Shown one piece after another: positions 1-9,600 of a DNA stretch of 64,000 nucleotides (the stretch's first letter is position 1; every line of letters begins with the position of its first letter). A program made the position numbers and the translations under genes. The notes beneath the pieces were generated by a model. It was not told where the DNA came from and did no database searches. It saw nothing but the letters and a program-made list of their open reading frames with translations. The DNA is taken from assembly GCA_027214385.1 (NCBI GenBank), contig JAPVXR010000003.1, forward strand, positions 372,001-436,000, written 5' to 3'. Source of the stretch: Cryomorphaceae bacterium 1068 (GTDB lineage: Bacteria; Bacteroidota; Bacteroidia; Flavobacteriales_D; Cryomorphaceae).

Positions 1-86
1 TCTAATGTATTGGAGCCAAATTTTTCCCTTGCGTGAATGACCTCCTTGCTGCTCAGGCCTTCTATGTTAACGTGATTTGCAGGCAT
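1..86 (-). CDS. P-type cation-transporting ATPase, N-terminal fragment
   Basis: The minus strand opens at an ATG (complement of 84-86) and reads without a stop to the left edge, giving about 28 residues. They contain G-L-S-S-K-E-V, then A-R-E-K-F-G-S-N-T-L, the pattern of the N-terminal cytoplasmic domain of P2-type (calcium-type) ATPases in Bacteroidota. The rest of the protein lies outside the window. The gene diverges from the redox cluster at 327. The call rests on this short motif only. Confidence 0.55.
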   Translation of the reverse strand, partial: MPANHVNIEGLSSKEVIHAREKFGSNTL

Positions 87-240
87 ATTTAAAGGTAGTT
101 GTTAATATATGATAGCCGATAAAAGTATATCCAACATTTAGCTGATTTAGTTAAAGGCTCATTTATTCCCTTCACCTATAAAACAGGCATTTACTCATGA
201 TTTCTACGCGAAATATTTGACGATGCAAATGGGTCAAAAA

Positions 241-254
241 CTGATAAGAATCAT
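241..254. promoter_or_regulatory. CRP/FNR-type palindrome upstream of the redox cluster
   Basis: The sequence CTGATAAGAATCAT contains TGAT and ATCA half-sites separated by four bases. This matches the core of the FNR-family consensus TTGAT-N4-ATCAA. It lies 73 bases before the ATG of the cytochrome b gene, in the divergent region shared with the ATPase gene. Control by an oxygen- or redox-sensing CRP/FNR regulator would fit the genes downstream. The site is short and could occur by chance. Confidence 0.4.
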
Positions 255-326
255 GTTTGATAATTGTGTCATGCTCCTTTTGAATGGCTAACTTCCCCTT
301 GTCTATTACTCACCCGACCAGACTAA

Positions 327-1139
327 ATGACAAAAACCGTACACGGAATATACATCGGCACCATGGCTACTATAGTGGTGGCGGTGACCGCGTATTTGTC
401 TTACGTTGGCTATTCTTATTATGAATTACCGATTGAGGAGCGTTTTTACCACCCTCAGTACGATTGGTTTAAACCGTCCGGAGCATTTGGCCACTGCCTC
501 GGCATAGTGGGCACATTAATGATTCTCTTCGGCGTGGTCATTTACATTGCTCGAAAGAACCATGGCTTCATGGAGCGATTTATCCGTATCAAATACCTCT
601 TGGAATTCCACATTTTCCTTTGCACGCTAGGACCAATATTAGTGCTGTTTCACACCTCCTTTAAGTTTGGAGGGATTGTGAGCATAGCTTTCTGGAGTAT
701 GGTGGCCGTAGTGGCCAGCGGCGTTGTCGGACGGTTCATTTACAATCAGATCCCGCGCAATATTCAAGGTAAAGAGCTCGGCCGCGACCAACTTTTGGAA
801 ATGCGTGCTGAGATGGTTAAAGGTCTCCGTAAGGCAGAATTGTTTTCGCAAGAAGAGTTGGACGCCTTGTTCAAGATTCCTGAAAAGGGCAATGCCAGAG
901 TCAAGGGTGCCAAGAAAATGCTAAGCGAAAAATCCGCCGCGAGGGATCAGCGAAAAAAAGTCTTAAAAGTGATGAAAGACGAGCGCACGCTCAACCGCAG
1001 GATTCGCAACTTGAACCAAATGCAGAAATTATTTGGCTATTGGCACGTAGCACATAAACCCTTTGCCCTAATAATGCTCGTGGTAGTAATAGTCCACGTC
1101 ATTGTAACCCTAGCCCTAGGCTACAAATGGATTTTCTGA
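327..1139 (+). CDS. Membrane cytochrome b-like protein of the redox cluster
   Basis: A 270-residue integral membrane protein with about five hydrophobic segments (roughly residues 8-30, 53-75, 92-110, 117-140 and 246-266). A basic cytoplasmic loop of about 90 residues lies between the fourth and fifth. Histidines in or next to membrane segments (H56, H95, H109, H243, H257) are candidate heme b ligands. The stretch around residues 95-145 (H-x13-H, then F-G-G, then G-R-F-I-Y) resembles a cytochrome b family seen in Deltaproteobacteria and Bacteroidota. The last 13 bases overlap the ferredoxin-FAD gene, so the two products probably work together, passing electrons between a flavoprotein and quinol or periplasmic cytochromes. 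The electron direction is inferred. Confidence 0.6.
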   Translation: MTKTVHGIYIGTMATIVVAVTAYLSYVGYSYYELPIEERFYHPQYDWFKPSGAFGHCLGIVGTLMILFGVVIYIARKNHGFMERFIRIKYLLEFHIFLCTLGPILVLFHTSFKFGGIVSIAFWSMVAVVASGVVGRFIYNQIPRNIQGKELGRDQLLEMRAEMVKGLRKAELFSQEELDALFKIPEKGNARVKGAKKMLSEKSAARDQRKKVLKVMKDERTLNRRIRNLNQMQKLFGYWHVAHKPFALIMLVVVIVHVIVTLALGYKWIF

Positions 1140-2476
1140 TGGGAGTGCTCTGGGAAGAAATACTGATTTACGGAATTACGGGGCTCTTCTGCATCGCTGC
1201 CGTGGTGTTTTACATCCGCAGCGAAAAGAAAAAGTCAAGCGCCATAGCCGAAAAAGTAGCTACCGCCAAAGAAGAAGGTCGGTTTGAACCCGTATCACTT
1301 CACCCTTACATCGATGTAAACCTTTGCATTGGCAGCGGCGCCTGCATAAAAGCCTGCCCCGAGAAAGATATTCTAGGTATTGTCAACGGTATTGCCACCG
1401 TCATCAATGCTACAAGCTGTGTGGGCCACGGTGCTTGTTTCCACGCCTGCCCTGTAGAAGCCATCAGTCTGCGCATTGGCACCGAGAAACGCGGGGTAGA
1501 CTTACCTCACGTAAAGCCCAACTACGAGACCAATGTTCACGGTATTTATATCGCCGGTGAACTCGGAGGCATGGGGCTTATAAAGAACAGTGCCGAGCAA
1601 GGAAAGCAAGCCATCGACAGTATCATGAAAAGCAAAAAGGTCGGAAAGGAAGGTATTCTCGACGTAGCCATTATCGGCGCAGGGCCTGCCGGTATCACTG
1701 CGGCGCTTAGCGCAAAGAAGAACAAACTGAATTTTAAGGTACTCGAGCAAGACTCACTCGGTGGTACCGTTTTTACCTTTCCTCGTGATAAGGTTGTGAT
1801 GACCCAGCCAATGGATCTGCCATTACACGGCAAAATCAAACTTCGCGATACCAGTAAACAAGAATTGCTGGGAATATGGCAAGGTGTGCTGAAAGAGAAC
1901 AACATCATCATAAAGGAGCACGCAAAAGTTGAGGAGGTTGAACCCTTAGAAAATGGGGATTTCAGATTAAAGATTGCCAACGGCGAGGAAGTCATCGCGC
2001 AAAACGTATTAATAGCCATAGGTCGTCGGGGTTCACCGCGCAAGCTGAATGTCCCAGGCGAAGAGTCGACGAAAGTGGCTTACCGCTTGCTCGAGCCCGA
2101 GCGCATCTCAGGAGAAAAGGTATTAGTTGTCGGTGGAGGTGATTCGGCTGTTGAGTCGGCCATGCTGTTGATGGACGATAACGACGTGATCATTTCTTAC
2201 CGTAAGGATCAATTTTCTCGGATCAAGCCCAAAAACCGAGAAAAGATCGATGCCGCCATCGCCGATGGTCACATTGAAGTGATGTACGACTCTAACGTGC
2301 TGGAGATCAAAAATGAAACCGTGACAATGTCATTTAATGATGATCGCCAAGACATAGAAATACCGAATAATCGCGTTTACATATTTGCGGGAGGTGAGCT
2401 GCCGATTCAGTTTTTGAAGAGTGCAGGAATCGAAGTGGAGAAGAAGTTTGGGAAAATAGTTAAGAAATATCGTTAG
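1127..2476 (+). CDS. Membrane-anchored ferredoxin/FAD-NAD(P) oxidoreductase
   Basis: 449 residues. An N-terminal transmembrane helix (about 12-30) is followed by a double iron-sulfur domain (C67, C73, C77 and C98, C104, C108). A thioredoxin-reductase-like flavoprotein follows, with an FAD-binding G-A-G-P-A-G at 184-189 and a second Rossmann motif G-G-G-D-S-A at 336-341. There is no CxxC redox pair in the flavoprotein part, so it is not a disulfide reductase. In both iron-sulfur motifs the usual second cysteine is replaced (S70 and H101). The start overlaps the cytochrome b gene by 13 bases; an ATG at 1139 is an alternative. The likely role is electron transfer between NAD(P)H and the membrane cytochrome b. 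The substrate is unknown. Confidence 0.7.
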   Translation: MDFLMGVLWEEILIYGITGLFCIAAVVFYIRSEKKKSSAIAEKVATAKEEGRFEPVSLHPYIDVNLCIGSGACIKACPEKDILGIVNGIATVINATSCVGHGACFHACPVEAISLRIGTEKRGVDLPHVKPNYETNVHGIYIAGELGGMGLIKNSAEQGKQAIDSIMKSKKVGKEGILDVAIIGAGPAGITAALSAKKNKLNFKVLEQDSLGGTVFTFPRDKVVMTQPMDLPLHGKIKLRDTSKQELLGIWQGVLKENNIIIKEHAKVEEVEPLENGDFRLKIANGEEVIAQNVLIAIGRRGSPRKLNVPGEESTKVAYRLLEPERISGEKVLVVGGGDSAVESAMLLMDDNDVIISYRKDQFSRIKPKNREKIDAAIADGHIEVMYDSNVLEIKNETVTMSFNDDRQDIEIPNNRVYIFAGGELPIQFLKSAGIEVEKKFGKIVKKYR

Positions 2477-2482
2477 CCCTTG

Positions 2483-4081
2483 ATGAAGAACATCTTCATA
2501 TCAGTTTGTTGTGTGTTAGTGGCCCACCTTGCAGTGGCGCAACTTTCACCGGGCGATCTGTCGGAGGCACACAAGCACCTCGAGGGAATTAGCAACTGCA
2601 CGGAGTGCCACTCCATCGGCAAAAAGGTGCCCGATCAAAAATGCCTCGACTGCCACAAAGAAGTTCAAACGCTGATCTCCGCAGACCGCGGCTATCATGC
2701 GTCGAAAGAAGTGCAGGCTAAAACTTGTATCGATTGCCACAGCGAACACCACGGCCGTAAGTTCGAAATGGATCGATTTGACCAAGACGCTTTTGACCAC
2801 CAGCTCACGGGTTATCTGCTCGAAGGCAAACACGAAGTGATCGACTGTCGCGATTGCCATAAGCCTGATAACATTACCATTGCCGATTTGCGGAAGCGCG
2901 ATGGCACTTTTTTAGGACTCGAGAAGGCCTGTTTGAATTGCCACGACGATTTTCACCAAGGTACCCTCGAAAAAGATTGTGCTCAATGTCACGACTTCGA
3001 TAAATGGCGGCCTGCATCAGGATTTGACCACGATCAGGCAGACTTTAAGCTAAAAGGGGCTCACCGCGAAGTAGATTGCATAGAATGTCACAAGGAAACA
3101 ACCCGCAACGGAAAGGAATTCCAAGAGTTCACGGATCTGGAATTCGCCAATTGCACCGACTGTCATAACGATCCGCACGACGGTAGTTTCGGTGCCAAAT
3201 GCACCGATTGCCATGGCGAAAACGACTGGCATGTGCTTAAATCGGGGATTAAGTTTGACCACAACCTCACCGATTACCCTCTGGAAGGAATGCATGTCAG
3301 TTTAGATTGCCGTAAGTGCCACACATCGGGCTCATACACGAAGAACATTGATCACAGCAAGTGCAAGAGTTGCCACAAAGATTATCACCGTGGACAATTG
3401 ACGGATGACAATCCCACTGCCGATTGTCAAGACTGCCATACACTGGAATCTCCGTTTTCATATACCCTTTACGGCCTCTCTGAGCACCAAGAATCTTCTT
3501 TTCTTCTGGAAGGTGCACACATTGCGACCCCTTGCTTTGCCTGCCATGTGAGCGAAGACCGATGGGAATTTGAAGGAATTGGCGAAAGCTGCGTCGATTG
3601 CCACGACGATATACACGATGGAGTTATCAGCGAGAAGTATTACCCTGATGATGACTGTACCCAATGCCACAATTCGGACACGTGGAAAGAAGTAATCTTT
3701 GATCACGGCACAACGAATTACGAGTTGGAGGGCAGGCACAACGAGATTTCCTGCCGCGCGTGTCACCTCGATTTTTCCGAATCAGGAGAGCTGTTAAATC
3801 AAGAGTTTAGTGGATTGGATAATGCATGCATCACTTGCCACGAAAACGTGCACGGTTCGCAGTTCGAAGTGGATGGTGTAACCGATTGCACGCGTTGCCA
3901 TACGGTAGCAAAAACGTGGAACGCTGATGGATTCGATCACAGCAGTACGCGTTTCCCCTTGGAAGGAAAGCATCTTGAAATTGACTGTAAGGCTTGCCAC
4001 AAGGCAAAAATATTTGAAGACAATGTAGAGCGAACTGATTATAAGATTGAAAAATTTGAATGTATAGACTGTCATTCATAA
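2483..4081 (+). CDS. Secreted 20-heme c-type cytochrome
   Basis: About 532 residues with a signal peptide (hydrophobic stretch ending A-V-A-Q near residue 20) and twenty CxxCH heme-binding motifs spread to the last residues (C-I-D-C-H-S then stop). Six of the motifs sit in a recurring unit of the form F-D-H, then L-E-G-x-H, then CxxCH. This repeat is typical of very large multiheme cytochromes of anaerobic respirers. The ATG at 2483 is preferred to the TTG at 2480. It lies 6 bases after the flavoprotein gene and its 3' end overlaps the next start by 22 bases. Probable role: a periplasmic or surface electron wire fed by the upstream cytochrome b. Confidence 0.85.
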   Translation: MKNIFISVCCVLVAHLAVAQLSPGDLSEAHKHLEGISNCTECHSIGKKVPDQKCLDCHKEVQTLISADRGYHASKEVQAKTCIDCHSEHHGRKFEMDRFDQDAFDHQLTGYLLEGKHEVIDCRDCHKPDNITIADLRKRDGTFLGLEKACLNCHDDFHQGTLEKDCAQCHDFDKWRPASGFDHDQADFKLKGAHREVDCIECHKETTRNGKEFQEFTDLEFANCTDCHNDPHDGSFGAKCTDCHGENDWHVLKSGIKFDHNLTDYPLEGMHVSLDCRKCHTSGSYTKNIDHSKCKSCHKDYHRGQLTDDNPTADCQDCHTLESPFSYTLYGLSEHQESSFLLEGAHIATPCFACHVSEDRWEFEGIGESCVDCHDDIHDGVISEKYYPDDDCTQCHNSDTWKEVIFDHGTTNYELEGRHNEISCRACHLDFSESGELLNQEFSGLDNACITCHENVHGSQFEVDGVTDCTRCHTVAKTWNADGFDHSSTRFPLEGKHLEIDCKACHKAKIFEDNVERTDYKIEKFECIDCHS

Positions 4082-4248
4082 TCGTGCTCCTACTGGTTTA
4101 TGTAGGTTCGGCATCGGCGCAAAATCCGCATGGTGAAGGGATGATTTTGGAATGTAAAGACTGCCATGCGACGCCTGAGAATTATGGTTTTTTAGTTGTA
4201 TTGATTGTCATCCAACCGGCTCAGATTAGTCTAAATGAAAATGAATGA
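4060..4248 (+). pseudogene. Collapsed, frameshifted copy of the 19-heme cytochrome
   Basis: The start overlaps the last heme motif of the 20-heme gene. The first 36 codons (signal peptide, then N-P-H-G and one C-K-D-C-H) match the start of the 19-heme cytochrome at 10018. The middle of the gene is missing. After codon 43 the open frame turns to unrelated residues (L-V-V-L-I-V-I). One extra T in the T6 run near 4187-4192 would instead give F-F-S-C-I-D-C-H-P-T-G-S-D and a stop, matching the C-terminal part of the 19-heme protein. It is therefore an internally deleted paralogue with a one-base frameshift, either a pseudogene or a two-heme mini-cytochrome with a sequencing error. Confidence 0.7.
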
Positions 4249-5882
4249 AGCGAATAGGTCTTAACGAACACTGGATTCGGATAGCAACATTGCTGACCAC
4301 AGTTTTGATGTTTCCTAGTGCGGAATTGATCGCACAGGAGGAAGCGCTTTATGGTACCGTGAGTTTCATTACTTCACAAAATGTCTATTTGCGCTTTGAC
4401 AATACAGACCTACTTCAACTCAACGACACCATCTATCAAAATGTAGGAGGAAAGAATCAGCCTTGCCTCGTACTAAAGCAGAAATCATCTGTTTCTTGCA
4501 TTGCTGAGCCTATTTCAGACTGTAAATTTGAAAAAGGCGATAAAGTGGTGTATTTCTATACTCCTTCCGTGAAGAAGGACGATAAAGAAGAAATCGAGCA
4601 AGCCTCGGACTTTGTCAAAGATTCTCTAGCAGTGGATACGAACTCCGTGAAGGTGAATGCCCCTCCTAAAAAAGTCCTTACAGATCATATCGACGGGCGA
4701 ATTTCTTTGGCAAACAATACTACTGCGGGAAACGGCGATCTCAATAGCCGCACGTTGGGTCGACTAGCTCTGGATGCAGAAAATATCGGCGGATCGAAGT
4801 TTTCGTTTTACAGCTATTCACGCTTTCGCTACAATAAAATTGAACGCAACGGCCTCCGGAGTAATGACAGCCGTATGAGTATTTACGAGTTGGCCCTGCA
4901 GTACGATGCTGACTCCAGTCTGACGGTAAGTATCGGTAGACAGATCAATAACCGAATGTTATCGGTAGGTGCAATGGATGGCCTGAACGCAGAAAAGCGA
5001 TTTCGCAACTCCTATGTCGGCGCAGTGGTAGGTTCCCGAACGGATCCCAGGACCTATGGCGTCAACCCGGACTTATTTCAATACGGTGCATACGTCGGCC
5101 TCTACCACGACAAGAAAAAGATAAGTAGCACAACCTTCGGAGTAATCGACCAACGCAACACGGGAGCCACCGACCGTCGCTATGTTTTTGCCCAGCACCG
5201 CAACCGAATTGGCGATAATATCAATTTATTTGCTACCGCTGAGATGGACATTTACAAAACAGACGTTATCGGTAACGAGGAAAGCGGAGTTAGACCTACC
5301 TCTTTTTACGTCATGGCCAATTACAGGGTATCACGCAAACTGCGTATTACAGCTTCTTACGATATGCGTCGAAACCGAATCTTGTACGCATCCTATTCTG
5401 AAAGCCTCAACCGCCTGATCACTAATGACCCGTATCGAAATGGTTATCGGCTTCGAGTGAATTACAATCTTTCTCGCAGCATTTATACAGGAGCAGGTTT
5501 TAGTCAGCGCACACAAAGCGACAACCACAACACTTTTACCAGCATCAACGTGTTTTTAAGCTTTGCAAGAATTCCAATCATTGGTGGACGCTGGTCGAAT
5601 GTTTTTACCACAAATCAGAACACTTACTACACATACAACTCATTTTCTACTCGGTATACCCGGGATTTTTTCAAAGGGAAACTATCGGTATCCCCTAACG
5701 CCAGACTTGTCTCTTACAACTACATCAACTTCGATGGGGCTGCCTTCAATCAGACATACCTCTCTCTGGATTTGGATTACGACATTGCGAAAAACCTGAG
5801 TATCGGAGCTGATTACGAATATTCGCAAAGAGGCGATTTTATATACCATCGATTCAACACAAACTTGATTAAGAGATTCTAA
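4245..5882 (+). CDS. Outer-membrane beta-barrel protein of the cytochrome cluster
   Basis: 545 residues. A signal peptide (ending near A-E-L-I-A-Q, residue 31) is followed by a small soluble N-terminal part of about 100 residues, a charged linker, and from about residue 150 onward alternating amphipathic strands rich in Y, R, N and S. The chain ends in phenylalanine (K-R-F), as outer-membrane barrels usually do. I recognise no specific family. Its place between multiheme cytochromes suggests a porin that houses or supports a cytochrome, comparable in role (not shown in sequence) to MtrB-type proteins. It overlaps the broken mini-cytochrome by 4 bases (ATGA) and precedes the OB-fold lipoprotein by 2 bases. 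Confidence 0.65.
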   Translation: MKRIGLNEHWIRIATLLTTVLMFPSAELIAQEEALYGTVSFITSQNVYLRFDNTDLLQLNDTIYQNVGGKNQPCLVLKQKSSVSCIAEPISDCKFEKGDKVVYFYTPSVKKDDKEEIEQASDFVKDSLAVDTNSVKVNAPPKKVLTDHIDGRISLANNTTAGNGDLNSRTLGRLALDAENIGGSKFSFYSYSRFRYNKIERNGLRSNDSRMSIYELALQYDADSSLTVSIGRQINNRMLSVGAMDGLNAEKRFRNSYVGAVVGSRTDPRTYGVNPDLFQYGAYVGLYHDKKKISSTTFGVIDQRNTGATDRRYVFAQHRNRIGDNINLFATAEMDIYKTDVIGNEESGVRPTSFYVMANYRVSRKLRITASYDMRRNRILYASYSESLNRLITNDPYRNGYRLRVNYNLSRSIYTGAGFSQRTQSDNHNTFTSINVFLSFARIPIIGGRWSNVFTTNQNTYYTYNSFSTRYTRDFFKGKLSVSPNARLVSYNYINFDGAAFNQTYLSLDLDYDIAKNLSIGADYEYSQRGDFIYHRFNTNLIKRF

Positions 5883-5884
5883 TA

Positions 5885-6658
5885 ATGAAACACACTTCAC
5901 TCATTCGTCATTCTTTCATTCTCCTGATGTTTTTAGCTGCTTGCTCGGGGGAACAAAGGGTAGAACCAGAAAACAAAAGTAGCAGCGGATCTTCATCGAC
6001 CGGCATCTTTGGTGACTCTCCCGGAAATGGAGCCATCACACCTGATGAATTGTCCAATAACAACATCCACGAGGTAGAGATCGTGGAAGTTTTGAAAACC
6101 TCGAAGTACTCCTACTTGCGCGTGCGGAAAGGCGAAGAAGAACCTTATTGGATCGCATCGATGAAATCAGAATTTCAAGAAGGTCAGAAAATCATTTACG
6201 AAGGAGGCCTTTTAAAGACCAATTTTAAAAGTACGGAATACGACCGCGTCTTTGATAGGCTCTACCTTGTCTCGAAGATCAGACTACTCGACGGGCAGGC
6301 AGTCCCTTTGACCAAGAGCGCTGATGAAGCTCCTAAAACAGTTGGAAATCAATTTAAGAAGCCCGATCAGGAAGATATCGTAGATCTTGCTGAAGTGGTA
6401 AATGATCCCGAGAAATACAAGGACCAAAAGATTAAAGTTTATGGGGAAGTGGTAAAAGTCAACGCCAATATCATGGACCGCAATTGGCTGCACATAAAGG
6501 ATGGGACAGCCGATGAATTCGATTTTGTGCTCACCTCTCAAACATCCGTTCCTGTCGGTCACTCCATGATATTTGAAGGAACCATATCGCTAAGCCGCGA
6601 CTTTGGTGCCGGCTATGTTTACGACCTCATCATGGAAAACGCTCAACCGCAACCCTAA
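5885..6658 (+). CDS. Lipoprotein with two OB-fold-like domains
   Basis: 257 residues with a lipobox L-A-A-C (C20) after a short hydrophobic signal. A first domain at about 58-137 (V-E-I-V-E-V, Y-L-R-V-R-K-G, P-Y-W-I-A, Y-D-R-V-F-D-R-L-Y) resembles small periplasmic proteins often coded beside nitrite-reductase or multiheme cytochrome genes, sometimes labelled NrfJ-like. A second domain at about 164-252 has an OB-fold pattern (K-V-Y-G-E-V-V, then R-N-W-L-H-I-K-D-G). It lies directly before the ResB-CcsA gene. A role in cytochrome maturation or scaffolding is inferred from position. Confidence 0.55.
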   Translation: MKHTSLIRHSFILLMFLAACSGEQRVEPENKSSSGSSSTGIFGDSPGNGAITPDELSNNNIHEVEIVEVLKTSKYSYLRVRKGEEEPYWIASMKSEFQEGQKIIYEGGLLKTNFKSTEYDRVFDRLYLVSKIRLLDGQAVPLTKSADEAPKTVGNQFKKPDQEDIVDLAEVVNDPEKYKDQKIKVYGEVVKVNANIMDRNWLHIKDGTADEFDFVLTSQTSVPVGHSMIFEGTISLSRDFGAGYVYDLIMENAQPQP

Positions 6659-9600
6659 ATGGCAAAAGCAAAAAGTTCCTTTTCCAAAATTTTGTTGACG
6701 CTCTTCAACACAAAGGCTGCGGGAGCCTATCTCATTATTTTTGCAGCAGCTATAGGAACGGCCACCTTTATCGAAAACGACTTTGGCACTTCTGCTGCAC
6801 AAAAACTGATTTATCAATCTACGTGGTTTGAGGTTTTGTTGGTGTTGTTCTGCATTACCCTAATCGTCAATGTGATTCAATTCAGGTTCGTTCAAAGACG
6901 CAAATGGGCTTTGTTGATATTCCATTCGGCTATGGTTGTGATCATTATTGGAGCCGGTATCACGAGGTATTTCGGTTATGAGGGTGTGATGCACATTCGA
7001 GAGACCGAGTCCTCCAATGTGATCTATTCAAATGACACCTACCTGAATTACAAGGCTCAATACAAAGGGCAGGATTTTCAATTTTATGAATCTGTCCTTT
7101 TCGCGTCTATAGGTGACAATGAAATGGATGAAACTTACCTCGTCGGAGACCAGAAGGTAAACGTAGTCGTAAGAGAAGTGATTCCCAATCCCGTTCAGTC
7201 AATGGTGTCTGACCCGAAAGGGCCGGCAACCTTGAAGGTAGTTTTCGGGAGTGAGATGGGCCGCGAGGAATACTTTTTACATCCGGGCGACAAACAACAG
7301 CTGCAAGGAGTGAAATTCAACTTTACGGAAGAAGACATTCCCGGTGCTGTTAATATTCGATTGATTGATGGTCAACTCTCTTTACAAACTGACCGCGATT
7401 TGGTGCAGATGGTTATGGCAGATCGCAGCGTTGATACACTTGCGGCCTTCGTCCGCCATCCGCTTAAACTGAGGTCGCTTTATAACAATGGTTCTCAAGC
7501 TTTCGTATTCGGCGATTTTCTGCCCGCGGCGAAGGTTCAAATGAAAGCGGGAGACCAAAAGATCGAAAACTCGAGCACGATAGCCATTTTATTGAAAGTA
7601 TCGATTGGCGATCAAAACTTTGAGCGTTACGTAATGGGATCAAAGGGAACACTCGGTCGACCGGAAGTATTTGCCGGTGAAGGCTTGCTTCTATCGGTTT
7701 CTTATGGCTCCAGGATAATCGAGCTGCCGTTTAGTATTTATTTAAACGACTTCATCATTGATCGCTACCCCGGAACCAATAGCCCTGCTTCCTTTGCATC
7801 AGAAGTCACACTGACAGATTCTCGCGCCGGTCTTGAGGAGGATTACCGTATTTACATGAATAATGTCTTGGACTATGCGGGCTATCGCTTCTTTCAATCA
7901 TCTTACGACCGCGATGAGCTAGGCTCCTACCTGAGTGTAAACTACGACGCGCCCGGAACGGTGGTGACCTACATTGGATACATCCTACTGACGCTTGGCT
8001 TGGTGCTGGTATTCTTCAGCAAAAACACGCGTTTTCATCAATTAACGCAAAATATTAAGAAACTAAGAGGTGCTGCCGTTTTACTTCCACTGTTCCTTTT
8101 CATGGGTCTGACTTCTGCAGATTTAAACGCTCAACAAGCAGTTGCGCCTCAATTGAAGGTCGTTGACGCCAGTCATGCAGAATTGGCAAGTCGAATTGTG
8201 GTGCAAGACTTTCGAGGCAGGATGAAGCCTTTGCATACGCTTAACCGTGAGCTGCTCAGAAAAATTTCAGGAAGTGAAAGTTACAGGGGCTTTAACGCCG
8301 ATCAAGTGGTTCTGTCGATGTATGCCGACAAAACATCTTGGTATGCCGTACCTCTAATTTCAATAGGTGCCCACAATGGAGTGAGTGAATTGATCGGTAT
8401 AAAAGACGGAGAGAAGGCAGCTTACCGCGATTTCTTTAGTCGGGATGGCAAGTATAAGCTGGGAAATGCAGTCCAAGAAGCAAACAATACGAAACCCGCG
8501 GAGCGCGGGATATTTGAAAAACAAATCATAAAGGTTGACGAGCGATTGAATATTGTCACCATGGTTTTTTCAGGTAGCTTCTTTCGAGTCATCCCGTTGG
8601 AAAATGATCCCAATAACACGTGGGTATCAGAACGCTTCCAGGGCCATCAAGAACAGGATCGTTCCGTAGCAACCAAATTCTTTAAAGAATACCGTCAATC
8701 CCTGCATTCGGCTCTTCATGAAGGCAATTACAACTATCCCAATCAGATCCTTGCAGAATTGAAAGATTATCAAAACACCTATGGTAAAGCCGTAATACCT
8801 TCATCTGCAAAATTGAAAACAGAGATCATCCTGAATAAATCGAAGGTCTTTAATCGCCTAGCGCTTTATTACTTTTCTCTGGGTCTCCTATTCCTCGTAT
8901 TGCTTTTTTACACGGTTTTCCGTCCGAACTCGGGCATTTCACGCATGCAGAATATTTTCCTCGCGCTGGTGGTCATTGGTTTTGTGGCTCACACCGCAGG
9001 ATTAGGCTTGCGCTGGTATGTTTCGGGACGAGCACCGTGGAGCAACGGATACGAGTCCATGATCTACATTGGCTGGACGGCCACCTTGGCAGGATTGTTA
9101 TTCACCCGACGTTCATTGGGCGGAATGGCAGCTACCTTGGTGCTGTCAGGAACTGTTTTGCTAATAGCGCTTTTAAGTTACCTCGACCCAGAAATCACCC
9201 CATTGGTTCCCGTTCTACGCTCGTACTGGCTTACCATTCACGTGAGCCTGGAGGCGGGTAGCTATGGGTTCCTCATGCTCGGAGCCATTATCGGATTGAT
9301 CAACCTGATGCTTTACGCGGTAATGCGTAAAGCCAGCAAAAAGCGAATACTTCGCATGATTAAAGAAATGTCTTATATCAGCGAAATGACCCTGATCGGA
9401 GGCATTGTAATGCTTAGTGTGGGAACTTATCTCGGTGGAGTGTGGGCCAACGAATCATGGGGACGCTATTGGGGCTGGGACGCCAAAGAAACCTGGGCTC
9501 TCGTTTCGATTCTGGTCTATGCATTCATTTTGCACATGCGGCTGATTCCCGGATTGAAGAGTCTTTTCGCTTATAATTTCGCCACGCTTTTCGGTTTGTC

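Noticed and set aside
1127-2476. Thioredoxin reductase or bacillithiol reductase.
   Set aside because: The CxxC redox pair is absent and an iron-sulfur domain with a membrane anchor is fused in front.
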